This document shows, in pieces, positions 42,370 through 54,852 of a DNA stretch of 64,000 nt. The notes under the pieces were generated by a model, which did not search any database, was not told the origin of the DNA, and saw only the letters and a program-made list of their open reading frames with translations. This DNA comes from Sporomusa termitida. GTDB taxonomy: Bacteria; Bacillota; Negativicutes; Sporomusales; Sporomusaceae. The stretch is taken from assembly GCF_007641255.1 (NCBI RefSeq), contig NZ_CP036259.1:2108001-2172000 (forward strand). Direction: 5' to 3'. A program made the position numbers and the translations under genes. Position 1 is the stretch's first letter, and each line of letters begins with the position of its first letter.

Positions 42370-42576
42370 CTATTTAATGCCGGTTTTGGTACGTTCATAG
42401 GTTATTTTCCGCTGGGCTATTTCCTCCAGGGCCATTGTTACAGGTTTATTGGATTTCGACTCTGCTGAAGACGGCTTTCCGTCCATGATTTCCCTGGCCC
42501 GTTTGGCAGCAAGCACCACCAGTGTGTATTTACTATCAACTTTCGCTACTAAAGCATCTAAAGACGGATTAATCAT
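42370..42576 (-). CDS. rpoZ: RNA polymerase omega subunit
   Basis: A 68-residue omega subunit. It has the helical core YTLVVLAAKRAREI and the conserved PVTMALEEIAQRKI. It assists beta' folding and RNA polymerase assembly. Its place between gmk and coaBC is standard in Firmicutes. Confidence 0.96.
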   Translation of the reverse strand: MINPSLDALVAKVDSKYTLVVLAAKRAREIMDGKPSSAESKSNKPVTMALEEIAQRKITYERTKTGIK

Positions 42577-42588
42577 TAGGTTTTCCCC

Positions 42589-43227
42589 CTAGCCTTTACT
42601 TGCAGGTTTGCCTATACACTTTGAACGGTAGAGGCTGTCAATTAAATCAGTATTGCGTTCGGCCCGGTACTTTTCGGCAGTGATTATAGTTTCGATTCTT
42701 TGGACAGCGGCAGCTACCTGATCATTAACCACGATATAATGATAGTTGTGCGCCAGCTTAAGCTCACTGCTTGCACAGTGTAAACGATTTTTGATTACCT
42801 CAGGGCTGTCAGTACCGCGTTTGTAAATCCTGTCAGCCAGCTCATCAAGGGAAGGCGGGACAACATATACATAAACACCCTGCGAAAAATTATCCTTGAC
42901 CTTCATGGCTCCCTGTGTATCAATTTCCAGTACAACATCAAACCCGCTATGTAGCTGGTCAAGCACATAGCGGCGTGGTGTACCATAGAAATTACCGTAA
43001 ACTTCTGCCCATTCCAGCAGCTCACCGTTGTCAATCATGGTCTTAAACTGTTCTTTGCCAGTAAACAGGTAGTTTACCCCATCTACCTCTCCCACCCGCG
43101 GCAGGCGTGTAGTAGCTGATATTGAGTATTTGAGACGGGGATTGCTACGCAGCAACTCACGGCAAATAGTACCTTTTCCGGTACCGGAAGGTCCGGAAAT
43201 AACAATCAAAATTCCTTGCTGCGTCAT
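42589..43227 (-). CDS. gmk: Guanylate kinase
   Basis: Gmk phosphorylates GMP to GDP. The 212-residue protein has the P-loop SGPSGTGKGT (near 12-21), STTRLPRVGEVDGVNYLF (GMP-binding) and the lid region with YKRG. The ATG at 43227 has AGGAG seven bases upstream; a TTG two codons earlier is a less likely start. It is between remA and rpoZ. Confidence 0.97.
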   Translation of the reverse strand: MTQQGILIVISGPSGTGKGTICRELLRSNPRLKYSISATTRLPRVGEVDGVNYLFTGKEQFKTMIDNGELLEWAEVYGNFYGTPRRYVLDQLHSGFDVVLEIDTQGAMKVKDNFSQGVYVYVVPPSLDELADRIYKRGTDSPEVIKNRLHCASSELKLAHNYHYIVVNDQVAAAVQRIETIITAEKYRAERNTDLIDSLYRSKCIGKPASKG

Positions 43228-43248
43228 CGTCAATCTCCTTTTAGGCGG

Positions 43249-43515
43249 TTATTCGGCAGATTCATCACTGGTATCTTTGCTTGTTAGACGGTGGGCCACT
43301 GTTTCCGGTTGTACAGCCGATAAAATGACGTGGTCGCTGTCAGTAATAATTACTGCCCGGGTCCGACGTCCGTATGTAGCATCAATAAGCATACCCCGAT
43401 CACGGGCTTCCTGAATAATCCTTTTGATGGGAGCAGATTCCGGGCTGACAATAGAGATAATCCTGTTAGCCGATACGATATTGCCGAAGCCAATGTTGAT
43501 CAATTTTATATCCAT
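43249..43515 (-). CDS. remA: Extracellular matrix regulator RemA family (DUF370)
   Basis: An 88-residue DNA-binding protein. In Bacillus RemA forms ring oligomers and activates biofilm matrix and osmoprotection genes. Conserved segments: INIGFGN (6-12), [10 protein letters not shown] and [16 protein letters not shown]. The ending is acidic (KDTSDESAE). AGGAGG precedes the ATG. It lies between yicC and gmk, as in most Firmicutes. Confidence 0.93.
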   Translation of the reverse strand: MDIKLINIGFGNIVSANRIISIVSPESAPIKRIIQEARDRGMLIDATYGRRTRAVIITDSDHVILSAVQPETVAHRLTSKDTSDESAE

Positions 43516-43565
43516 TAAGACTCCTCCTATGACATTTATAGGCTGTTAGACGTAGCTCTCCTATA

Positions 43566-44450
43566 TTACTCTATGTTTTGGATTTGCTCTCTGACCTTCT
43601 CAATTTCACTTTTAATTTCAACCACCACATTAGCAATTGTCGAATCGTTGGCCTTAGAAGCAATGGTATTTGTTTCCCTGTTAATCTCCTGCACAATAAA
43701 ATCCAGCTTGCGTCCAACCGCTTCAGCTGCTGTAACCGTTGCTTTAAATTGAGATAAATGACTTTTTAAGCGCACAATTTCCTCAGTAACATTCGTTCGG
43801 TCGGCAAATAGTGCGGTTTCCTGGATCAGTCTGGTTTCATCAGGTTCTGCTCCGGCCGCAGCCAGCAGTTCCCGCATGCGGACCAGCAGTCTTTCCCGGT
43901 AATCAATAAGGATTTGCGGGGCTCGTGCTTCAATGCTGGCTATATATGTGTACAGTTTGTCAACCCGCTCCAGCAGGTCACGCTCAATATTGGCTCCTTC
44001 AGTTTCCCGCATTCTCATCAGATTTAATACCGCTGATTCAATCGCCGTTCCCAATTTAGGCCATAATTGCTCAACATCTTCTGTTATTTCCTCCACCTTG
44101 AGCACATCAGGATATTTAGCAAGATGAAAGATATTATCGCTGGCAGGCATTTCAACGATACCGGCTAATTCTCTCATTGCATTATGGTAAGCTATTGCCA
44201 ATTCTTTGTCAACCCTTACTGTCCGTTTCTTTTCTCCGTATTCATCCACAGTGATAAAAGCATCAATCCGGCCACGCAAAATAGTATTGGCAATACTGCG
44301 GCGGATTTTGTCTTCCAGACTGCCGAAAGTTTTCGGCATACGGATTACAATCTCGTTATACCGGTGATTTACCGCTTTAATTTCAACCACAATCCGATGG
44401 GTTGAATCAATATATTCACCGCGGCCAAATCCGGTCATACTTTTTAGCAC
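43566..44450 (-). CDS. YicC family endoribonuclease/stress protein
   Basis: A 294-residue YicC protein. It opens MLKSMTGFGRGEY (from GTG) and ends with the conserved GRKLDFIVQEINRETNTIASKAND and EIEKVREQIQNIE. YicC proteins are a family of endoribonucleases in E. coli and Bacillus. The start is GTG at 44450, chosen because family members begin a few residues before SMTGFG; sequence further upstream has no matching protein. It heads yicC-remA-gmk-rpoZ-coaBC. Confidence 0.92.
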   Translation of the reverse strand: MLKSMTGFGRGEYIDSTHRIVVEIKAVNHRYNEIVIRMPKTFGSLEDKIRRSIANTILRGRIDAFITVDEYGEKKRTVRVDKELAIAYHNAMRELAGIVEMPASDNIFHLAKYPDVLKVEEITEDVEQLWPKLGTAIESAVLNLMRMRETEGANIERDLLERVDKLYTYIASIEARAPQILIDYRERLLVRMRELLAAAGAEPDETRLIQETALFADRTNVTEEIVRLKSHLSQFKATVTAAEAVGRKLDFIVQEINRETNTIASKANDSTIANVVVEIKSEIEKVREQIQNIE

Positions 44451-44558
44451 GAAACCTGCACCTGCCTTTGCGTATGTTATTATTGACTGATAATACAATT
44501 TTAACCCGTAGATTTTACCTGTTACTTCGCTTTGTTCCTGCTAAATCCCTTTTTACCA

Positions 44559-44586
44559 AAAAAATAAATGGAGATAACCTCCATTT
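44559..44586 (-). terminator. Rho-independent terminator
   Basis: AAATGGAG (44566-44573) pairs with CTCCATTT (44579-44586), followed on the minus strand by ATTTTTTTGG. It follows the 201-residue gene. Confidence 0.8.
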
Positions 44587-44597
44587 TTGGCAGAAAA

Positions 44598-45203
44598 TCA
44601 TTTAAATTTCGGCAAATCGAAGTAAAACCGGCGTTCCTGCTTATCTTTGGTGGTGACGAATAATGTAATGGGTTTATTCAGCAGAATATCTTTATCGGAA
44701 AAGTAAAAATAAGAATGGGCGGTATATTGTGGTTTATCAGGAAAGCGCGGGGTTTTGACCGGCGGGTTTGCCACTGCATGGTAGGGTTTAAACACCTTCT
44801 TTTCCTGCCTGAGGGTGACCTGAACTCCCTCGGTAAAATTGGGACTGTTGCCGTTGGCTGTTATACTGAAAACCAGACAGCCCGCATAATCGGCAAGGAT
44901 TTTTTCGCTGTCGGCCAGCTCCACAACCTGCTTGCTCCGGACTTTATCCCGGGCATCGTTCGCTATCAGCAAAAAAGGTGTATATAAATAAGCTTTTTCC
45001 GTTGTTTCATTAAGTATAGGAGCTTTTTCCTCATAAACAAGCCAGGGGGCAAGAAACTCCGTAAGCGCCAGCTGCTGACGTTTTACGCCGTAATCCTGAG
45101 CTTCAAGGATAACTTCTTTATTTACTAATGATATTGCCCCCGCGGGCCAGGGAATCGAGACCAGGAGCAGCAGGCTGAGAAAAAAAGCGGAAAGAAACCT
45201 CAC
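44598..45203 (-). CDS. Secreted hypothetical protein
   Basis: A 201-residue exported protein with a clear signal peptide (residues 1-23, cleavage after PAGA). The mature part is mixed, with an LNETTEKAYLYTPFLLIANDARDK central helix and a C-terminal beta-rich section ending RRFYFDLPKF. I do not recognise a family. There is one Cys. It is a single-gene unit with its own terminator, followed by yicC. Confidence 0.7.
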   Translation of the reverse strand: MRFLSAFFLSLLLLVSIPWPAGAISLVNKEVILEAQDYGVKRQQLALTEFLAPWLVYEEKAPILNETTEKAYLYTPFLLIANDARDKVRSKQVVELADSEKILADYAGCLVFSITANGNSPNFTEGVQVTLRQEKKVFKPYHAVANPPVKTPRFPDKPQYTAHSYFYFSDKDILLNKPITLFVTTKDKQERRFYFDLPKFK

Positions 45204-45309
45204 CTAAACACCTCCGATGACAAATATCTTCGCTATTACTATTAGGCACTGGCATAAAGAATTCCTTTTTTTGCATGGATAACTTATATAAAAAACCGGC
45301 TCAAGACGA

Positions 45310-45370
45310 GCCGCTGCTGCCCTATCCTGCTAGAAAGGTTAACTTTTTAACAGGATAGGGCAGCAGCGGC
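45310..45370. repeat. Perfect 20-bp inverted repeat upstream of the secreted hypothetical
   Basis: Arms 45310-45329 and 45351-45370 (GCCGCTGCTGCCCTATCCTG and its exact complement) with a 21-base loop. A second small hairpin (CGGCTC/GAGCCG) shares the left arm's start. Its right arm continues into module B at 45353-45415. It could serve as the terminator of dapF. Confidence 0.75.
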
Positions 45371-45415
45371 TTTTGCTTTCGCTAAGGCTCGGCGCCAGCC
45401 GTGTTTTCTTACAAT
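45353..45415 (-). repeat. Dispersed intergenic repeat, module B
   Basis: Read on the minus strand: GAAAACACGGCTGGCGCCGA, GCCTTAGCGAAAGC, AAAAGCCGCTGCTGCCCTAT. This is the same order as at 15646-15698. It begins right at the dapF stop codon. Confidence 0.6.
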
Positions 45416-46242
45416 AAGTATTCTCCTCTGAATACCTCAACCGCCGGGCCTGATTTATAGATATGGTTATTGTCGGCCCAGTGGATAAACAGGTCACCGC
45501 CGTCTAATTTTACAGTTGCCTGCCGGTCGGTATGACCGTTTAGCACTGCGGCTACTAAAGCCGCGCTGGCCCCGGTGCCGCAGGCCTTGGTTATGCCGGC
45601 CCCCCTTTCCCAAACACGCATTCTCAGGGTCTGCCGGTCAACGACCTGTATGAACTCAACATTGGTTTTGCGGGGAAAAAGAGCATGGGTCTCAATTTTC
45701 GGTCCAATGGCAGCTAGATCAACTGCGGCTACATCATCAACAAAAATGACACAGTGAGGATTGCCCATGGAGAGGGCGGTGACCCGGTAGGTTTGGCCGC
45801 CGACCTCAATTGCGGCATTGATGGTTTTTTCAACAGCATTACCGGTCATTGGGGTTTCGCCGCGGGTAAGTTTCGGTTCGCCCATATCAACCTTAACCGT
45901 TGCCAGGGTATTCTGATCAAATATCAGCTCCGGCGTAATAATTCCGGCCAGCGTGTCTAATGTAATTGTTGTTTTATCCGTAAGGCCGGTTTCGTAGAGA
46001 TAACGGGCCACACAGCGGGTCGCGTTACCGCACATGTCAGCTTCGCTGCCATCAGAATTAAAGATCCGCATTTTAAAATCAGCGATGTCTGATGGTAAGA
46101 TAACAACAAGCCCGTCGGCACCAATGCCGAAATTACGGTCACAGACGGCCAGCGCCTGCTGCCGGTAATCAGAAATAGGTTCTGTTTTACTATTGATAAT
46201 TACGAAATCATTGCCCAATCCATGCCACTTTGTAAAATGCAT
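45409..46242 (-). CDS. dapF: Diaminopimelate epimerase
   Basis: DapF converts LL- to meso-diaminopimelate for lysine and peptidoglycan. Two catalytic cysteines are in MCGNATRC near 72 and KACGTGASA near 220. The start MHFTKWHGLGNDF is typical, as is the length of 277. AGGAGG precedes the ATG. It is 22 bases after the Ca2+ ATPase gene. Confidence 0.97.
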   Translation of the reverse strand: MHFTKWHGLGNDFVIINSKTEPISDYRQQALAVCDRNFGIGADGLVVILPSDIADFKMRIFNSDGSEADMCGNATRCVARYLYETGLTDKTTITLDTLAGIITPELIFDQNTLATVKVDMGEPKLTRGETPMTGNAVEKTINAAIEVGGQTYRVTALSMGNPHCVIFVDDVAAVDLAAIGPKIETHALFPRKTNVEFIQVVDRQTLRMRVWERGAGITKACGTGASAALVAAVLNGHTDRQATVKLDGGDLFIHWADNNHIYKSGPAVEVFRGEYLL

Positions 46243-46264
46243 GCTATTCCTCCTAGAAGTGTAG

Positions 46265-49021
46265 TTACCGGTTTTGCGGCAAAATTGTACGGCGCGCCGG
46301 CCGGGGTTTGAATATGTGTTTAAAGCCGTTGACTATCAGTGTCCAGCCGGAAACGGTCAGGACAAGCGCCCAGTCACCCAATGAAAGCGGCACAGTTGAA
46401 AAAATAGCGCTTAAAAACGGGATATACATGACCGAAAGCTGCATAACAGTAGAGAAGGTTACAGCTGCCAGCAGATACTTATTACTGGTAAATGTAAGCT
46501 CAAAGATGGTAGCAGTTTCGGAACGGCAGTCAAATACGTGGAACATCTGGCAATATACCAGGGTCGCAAAGGCCGCTGTTCTGGCCAGCGCCAAATCATT
46601 CTGTAGATAGTATATCACACTAAAGACAAAAAGTGTGCTCAAACCTATTTGAATACCACGGCCGATAATTTTCCGGCTTAAACCGCGGGAAAAAACACTT
46701 TCTCCCGGATGGCGGGGCGGCCGCTTCATAATATTGGGATTATAAGAATCCACGCCCAGCGCCATTGCCGGCAGACCGTCGGTAACAAGATTCACCCACA
46801 ATATCTGCACAGGCAGCAGCGGCATCGGCATACCCAGCAATGCCGCCAAAAACATAGTCAGTACTTCGCCGATATTGCACGATAATAAGTACCTGATGAA
46901 TTTCCTGATATTATCGTAGATACCACGGCCTTCTTCTACGGCGGCGACAATTGTTGCAAAGTTATCATCCGCCAGCACCATGGCTGATGCTTCTTTAGTA
47001 ACAGCGGTGCCGGAAATCCCCATGGCAATCCCGATATCTGCCTCTTTTATTGCCGGGGCGTCGTTAACCCCGTCACCCGTCATGGCCACAATATGGCCAT
47101 GACGCTTAAGCGCCCGGACGATTCTTAATTTATGGGCCGGCGATACGCGGGCATATACTGTGACTTTATTGACTGTGGCATCAAGCTCACCTTCATTCAT
47201 CGCATCAAGCTCAGTACCGGTGAGGGCCTTATGCTGCCCGTCCCTGTATATATGCAGTTCCTGGGCGATGGCAATGGCGGTATTCTTATGATCACCGGTG
47301 ATCATTACTGTTTTGATACCGGCTTCACGGCATAAGGCAATGGAGGACTTGGCTTCTTCGCGCGGGGGATCAATCATACCGATTAACCCGGCAAACACCA
47401 GCTCAGTTTCGATAGCCTCATCGGGATTCCTGGCCTGAGCCGGTGTCAGGCGGCGATAAGCCACTGCCAGTACCCGCAGGGCCTGCGATGACATTTGTTC
47501 GATAATATTGTTTATACTGGCTCTGTGCTCACTTGTCATAGTGGCAGGGCCTGCCGGCGTATGGGAATAACGGCACAGTTCTGTGATTGTATCAGGGGCG
47601 CCTTTCATATAAAGAATATTATTGTTATTGGCATCGCGATAGATAACCGACATGCGGCGGCGTTCAGATTCAAAAGGAATTTCAGCTACCCGCTGCTGGC
47701 TTTTTTCTATTTCCGTTTGCCAGATATCAGCTTTGGCAGCCGCAACAATAATTGCGCCTTCGGTAGGGTCGCCCTCAATCGACCAGCCTGTTCCGGTTTT
47801 ATTGCGCCAGATCCCTGTAATCGCAATATTATTTTGTTTTAAGGTGCTATTATTGCAGAGAACGCCAATTGTCAGGCACTGCTGCAGAACTTTATCCCTA
47901 CTGATTGTAACCGGCTGCTGGTTAAACAGGATATTGCCTTTTATATCATAACCTGTTCCGGTGACATCGTATGTATTGCCGTTAGCAAATATTTGCCTCA
48001 CTGTCATCTGATTCTGGGTCAGTGTTCCTGTTTTATCAGAGCAGATCACGGTTGTGCAGCCCAGGGTTTCAACCGCCGGCAGTTTGCGGATAATTGCCCG
48101 TTGCTTAATCATGCGCTGGACGCCGAGGGCCAGGGCCACAGTTACGATGGCAGGCAGACCTTCGGGAATAGCCGCAACCGCCAGGCTGATACCGGCCATA
48201 CACATCAGAAACAGGGATTCCCCTTTAATCACACCAGTAACGACAACGATTAAACAGATCGCCAGACAGCCCCAGACCAGCAATCTGCCAAGCTGGTCTA
48301 ACCGTCTCTCTAACGGTGTGGTTTCTTCCGTTGTCTCCTGGATCATGCCGGCAATATGCCCTACTTCAGTAGCCATACCAGCTGCACATACCACCGCTTT
48401 TCCCCGGCCTCTGACTATGCTGGTACCGGCGTAGACCATGTTTTTTCGGTCACCGAGGGGAGCATCCTCACTAAAGCTGCGGTCGGCTACTTTGCGTACA
48501 GGCATAGATTCACCGGTGAGGGCGGCCTCGTCTACCTCCAGATTGTGGACATTAATCAGCCGGCCGTCGGCGGCCAGCTTATCACCGGCTTCCAGTACCA
48601 GCATGTCTCCAGGCACCAGCTCCCTGGCAGGAATTTGTTGTACCATACTGTTTCTAACTACTCTTGCTGTGGGCGATGCCAGCTTTTTTAAAGCAGACAG
48701 CGATTGCTCGGCCCGGTATTCCTGGATAAAGCCTAAGACAGCATTCATCAAGACGATGATTAAGATGGTGACGGCGTCGGCATATTCACCCAATAAGGCC
48801 GATATTAACGTAGCCCCCAGCAAGACTAATACCATAAAATCCTGAAATTGGGCTAAAAACCGCTTCCACCACGGTACCTTTTCTTTTTCGGCCAGTTCAT
48901 TAAAGCCGAATTTGTCCAGTCTGATCTTTACTTCGGCAGTGGATAAACCATCGGCAAAGCTGGTTTGCCAGAATTGAACCGCTTCATCTGGTGTGCGTGT
49001 ATACCATTTTTCCCTATCCAT
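46265..49021 (-). CDS. Calcium-translocating P-type ATPase
   Basis: A 918-residue P2-type ATPase of the SERCA/PMCA group. It has an N-terminal cation ATPase domain, the TGESMP actuator loop, the PEGLPA motif in helix M4 (cation site), the phosphorylation site DKTGT (SDKTGTLTQNQ), KGAPD, and MTGDGVNDAPA. Ten membrane helices are expected. The M6 segment with NLVTDG (Asn, Asp) supports Ca2+ transport. It pumps Ca2+ out of the cytosol; other divalent cations are possible. It is divergent from rqcH. Confidence 0.93.
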   Translation of the reverse strand: MDREKWYTRTPDEAVQFWQTSFADGLSTAEVKIRLDKFGFNELAEKEKVPWWKRFLAQFQDFMVLVLLGATLISALLGEYADAVTILIIVLMNAVLGFIQEYRAEQSLSALKKLASPTARVVRNSMVQQIPARELVPGDMLVLEAGDKLAADGRLINVHNLEVDEAALTGESMPVRKVADRSFSEDAPLGDRKNMVYAGTSIVRGRGKAVVCAAGMATEVGHIAGMIQETTEETTPLERRLDQLGRLLVWGCLAICLIVVVTGVIKGESLFLMCMAGISLAVAAIPEGLPAIVTVALALGVQRMIKQRAIIRKLPAVETLGCTTVICSDKTGTLTQNQMTVRQIFANGNTYDVTGTGYDIKGNILFNQQPVTISRDKVLQQCLTIGVLCNNSTLKQNNIAITGIWRNKTGTGWSIEGDPTEGAIIVAAAKADIWQTEIEKSQQRVAEIPFESERRRMSVIYRDANNNNILYMKGAPDTITELCRYSHTPAGPATMTSEHRASINNIIEQMSSQALRVLAVAYRRLTPAQARNPDEAIETELVFAGLIGMIDPPREEAKSSIALCREAGIKTVMITGDHKNTAIAIAQELHIYRDGQHKALTGTELDAMNEGELDATVNKVTVYARVSPAHKLRIVRALKRHGHIVAMTGDGVNDAPAIKEADIGIAMGISGTAVTKEASAMVLADDNFATIVAAVEEGRGIYDNIRKFIRYLLSCNIGEVLTMFLAALLGMPMPLLPVQILWVNLVTDGLPAMALGVDSYNPNIMKRPPRHPGESVFSRGLSRKIIGRGIQIGLSTLFVFSVIYYLQNDLALARTAAFATLVYCQMFHVFDCRSETATIFELTFTSNKYLLAAVTFSTVMQLSVMYIPFLSAIFSTVPLSLGDWALVLTVSGWTLIVNGFKHIFKPRPARRTILPQNR

Positions 49022-49093
49022 GCAGCCACCTCGCTAACATGCGTTTTGCTTTATTAACCATGATATTCTGCTACGGGGTGAATTAGACCGGGT

Positions 49094-49122
49094 TTGACCG
49101 CTAATTACAGGGGTGATATACT
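49094..49122 (+). promoter_or_regulatory. Candidate sigma-A promoter of rqcH
   Basis: TTGACC (49094-49099), an exact 17-base spacer and TATACT (49117-49122), 38 bases before the start codon. Confidence 0.65.
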
Positions 49123-49160
49123 ATTGGCAAATTGCTATTGGATGACGGAGGTTTTCTACA

Positions 49161-52430
<3,270 letters not shown>

Positions 52431-52456
<26 letters not shown>

Positions 52457-52901
52457 TAGGAAAAGACCTAAATATCAGTGTATAAATTACGCAGCCGACA
52501 CCTGTTACAATGGCAATATCGGCCACATTGAACACCGGCCAGATACGGAAATCAAAAAAATCAATGACATAGCCGGTCTGGATCCTGTCGATAACATTAC
52601 CAACCGCGCCGCCGGCCAGCAGGCTTAAACCCAGGCGCATCAGGCGGAATTTATCAGGAATCTGTTGAAAAAAATAAATAGTAAAAGTTAGCATAAGCAA
52701 CGCAATTATGATAAAAAACTTCTGCTGGTTTTCTAAAATACCAAAAGCAGCACCGGGATTTAACACATAGGTAATATGAAAAATATTGTCCAGCACCGGC
52801 AGTGACATTCCGGGCAGCATATGGGCCTGAATATACTGTTTAGACAACTGATCAAGGATGATAACTGCTATGGCAATGATTCCAAATCCTAATATCGGCA
52901 C
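52431..52901 (-). CDS. lspA: Prolipoprotein signal peptidase (lipoprotein signal peptidase II)
   Basis: LspA cleaves lipoprotein signal peptides. It has four membrane helices, and its two catalytic Asp lie in GNVIDRI near 116 and FNVADIAI near 136. The conserved LDQLSK and N-x-GAAFG (LNPGAAFG) are present. The start is GTG at 52901 (156 residues), with GGGAG nine bases upstream. It starts the lspA-rluD-pyrR run. Confidence 0.95.
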
Positions 52902-52904
52902 CAA

Positions 52905-53233
52905 ACCTCTCTCCCATTCTTATCTGGCTGACTTAAACTATGATAACATGATACCGGAATTTTTTCCAAACGTAAAGAAGCGCGGCCAAAATTGCCGCGT
53001 TTCTTACTGGTGCCTTGGCAAAAAAAATTGGATGTTAGTTTTAGACAACGTAGATTTTTTCGCAATGCAAGGCGGAGGACGCTAACTGATTCATTAAGAG
53101 CTGCTTTAATGATCCTGTAGGATATGGGCCTCTTATTACTGGCACGGGCCGCGCTGGACACATGTAAGGCGACGGTAACGAAGCTGGGCGGGAAATATCG
53201 CGTCAAGAACACTGTAGATTTGGGTTTGGTGGA
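52905..53233. other. Intergenic gap with no recognised gene
   Basis: A 329-base gap between lspA and a VTT gene. An open frame on the minus strand covers most of it (52889-53212), but the sequence is rich in Arg, Ser and Cys, lacks a domain, overlaps lspA's start and has no ribosome binding site. I see no riboswitch or hairpin of note. It could be a decayed gene or a dispersed sequence. Confidence 0.4.
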
Positions 53234-53938
53234 CTACTTGTTTTTATGGGGCAGGAAGTAGCGTTCAAAGGCATCTCGGTAGTAATAGACAATGAAGCCT
53301 GTAATGATAAGCAATGATGTAATCGCCGCTGCCCATTTGAAATCATGGCTCAGATTTTGCCCCACTATTGAATAGAGCAGAATAGCCGGTGTCTGGCCGA
53401 TAGCGGTAGCGACTGTAAACTGAAGTAAAGAGATTTTTGTCAGGCCTGCGCCATAGCTTATCACTTTAAATGGAACAAGCGGGACGAGTCTGGTGATAAA
53501 TACGGCCAGCACACCATGTTTTTTAAAAAAGGTATCGGTAAAAATTAAATATTTTACGCTGATAAACCGCTCGACTACCGGACGTCCATACCAACGGGCA
53601 ATGCTAAAGTCAAGGCCGGCGCCCAGGAGCGCCCCTGCCCAGGAATATAAAGAGCCTAATTTCCAGCCAAATATCCAGGCGTTTGTTATCGTTATAATCA
53701 GCCCCGGCACCAGCGGCACCATAGACTGCAGCGTCATAAGCGCAATGCTGGTTAGTGGTGCCCAGAGACCATAGGAGAGAATAAACTGGCGCAGACCTTC
53801 AAAATTTCGACATTTTAGATAGGTAATGCCTTCAGTAGCAAACTGTTGCACTCCCGGTAAACCAAAATAAGCGGCTACAACCAGTCCTAAGACACAAATC
53901 TTGGCAATAATTATGCAGTTTGGTTCCGGACGGGTCAT
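53234..53938 (-). CDS. TVP38/TMEM64 (VTT domain) membrane protein, second copy
   Basis: A 234-residue polytopic protein with an N-terminal helix (about 9-26) and the VTT domain at about 60-195: MVPLVPGLIITITNAWIFG, SWAGALLGAGLDFSIARWYG and ITRLVPLVPFKVISYGAGL. It is a paralogue of the gene at 14499. GGAGGTGG precedes the ATG. It stands alone between gaps. Lipid transport is a family-level inference. Confidence 0.85.
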   Translation of the reverse strand: MTRPEPNCIIIAKICVLGLVVAAYFGLPGVQQFATEGITYLKCRNFEGLRQFILSYGLWAPLTSIALMTLQSMVPLVPGLIITITNAWIFGWKLGSLYSWAGALLGAGLDFSIARWYGRPVVERFISVKYLIFTDTFFKKHGVLAVFITRLVPLVPFKVISYGAGLTKISLLQFTVATAIGQTPAILLYSIVGQNLSHDFKWAAAITSLLIITGFIVYYYRDAFERYFLPHKNK

Positions 53939-54059
53939 TCAGCCACCTCCATGCCTGGGGTTGTATAAGATAATATCTGTTTTGCCTGTATAGCTCAGCA
54001 ACCTAAATAGTATACCCGTTGCACGTTTTATAATTAAACAAAAAACAGATAAATCCTGC

Positions 54060-54125
54060 ATTAGGAACAGTTTGGCTTGTCGAATGTTAGCAACGCCGGC
54101 CGCTGGCCATAGGTGTTTTTGACAG
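54060..54125 (+). repeat. Dispersed intergenic repeat, degenerate module A copy
   Basis: TTTGGCTTGT, then CCATAGGTGTTTTTGACAG, show the same order as TTTGGCTTGT and TATAGGCGTTTTTATGTCCACAG at 40851-40930. The middle has diverged. An 8-bp hairpin (54127-54134 with 54140-54147) follows. Confidence 0.4.
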
Positions 54126-54153
54126 TTATCAGCAGAAAGTGCTGATAGGCAAA

Positions 54154-54186
54154 AAAGAAACCGGCAGCTTAGCGGCCGGTTTCTTT
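54154..54186 (-). terminator. Rho-independent terminator
   Basis: A perfect 12-bp stem (54154-54165 with 54175-54186). One arm covers the last codons of the YteA-like gene, and the T run on the minus strand follows. Confidence 0.85.
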
Positions 54187-54837
54187 TTTTTGGCGTTTAC
54201 GGGCCTGGTGGCTGGCACTGTCCGGTTCGCTGGGGATAGCGTCTGCAGGTTCAACCATGCCCAGATGCTCATTGCTGTTGGGAAACAGTGCTTTATAATT
54301 AGTTGAACCCGGAATATCCTGCGGTGTGTCTGAACTCCCGTACCGGGCCACTGCCTGGAGCGCATCCTCGCCGTCATAACCGACTGATCCGAGTGTATCT
54401 GCGTCCAGAAAACTGCGTTGAAAAGGCGGCGCAAGCGCTTCTTCCTCCAGTGGCCGGCCGGCAATAGCCGTTTTTTCAAGGTTTTCCTGGCAATGAATAC
54501 ACTGGGTGGCCCAGGGCTGTGCCTCCAGCCGCGCGGGCGCTATCTCCGCCCCACAATGGTCACAGCGGCCATAGGTGCCATTGTGGATTTTTTCCAACGC
54601 CCGTTCAACATTGCTTAAAAGCACCTGTTCATTGTCATGGAGGCCGAGATCCTTGCTGCGCTCAAAGGTTTCGCTGCCCAGGTCAGCCGGATGGTTATCA
54701 TAGGTTGACAGTTCACCTGTCGTACCGGACAAGGCCGAATTTAGCCCGGTAGCTTCCAGGCGCTGCAGTGTATGAGCCAGTTCAGCTTTTTTTGCTGTCA
54801 GCCGGGTTTTAAATGCTGCTAATTGTCCGGGGTGCAA
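54169..54837 (-). CDS. YteA-like TraR/DksA zinc-finger protein
   Basis: A 222-residue protein with a DksA-like N-terminal coiled coil (FKTRLTAKKAELAHTLQRL) and the TraR/DksA zinc finger CDHCGAEIAP...CIHC (CxxC-x17-CxxC) near 94-117. The C-terminal 80 residues are acidic and low in structure. YteA family proteins occur in spore-forming Firmicutes and are named sporulation proteins, but their role is unproven. The start is TTG with AGGGGGC six bases upstream. It is 15 bases after the nitroreductase gene. Confidence 0.85.
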   Translation of the reverse strand: MHPGQLAAFKTRLTAKKAELAHTLQRLEATGLNSALSGTTGELSTYDNHPADLGSETFERSKDLGLHDNEQVLLSNVERALEKIHNGTYGRCDHCGAEIAPARLEAQPWATQCIHCQENLEKTAIAGRPLEEEALAPPFQRSFLDADTLGSVGYDGEDALQAVARYGSSDTPQDIPGSTNYKALFPNSNEHLGMVEPADAIPSEPDSASHQARKRQKKETGR

Positions 54838-54852
54838 GCATAAGCCCCCTTT

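Noticed and set aside
52889-53212. 107-residue minus-strand open frame between lspA and the VTT gene
   Set aside because: It overlaps the start of lspA, has no ribosome binding site, an odd composition rich in Arg, Ser and Cys, and no recognisable domain.
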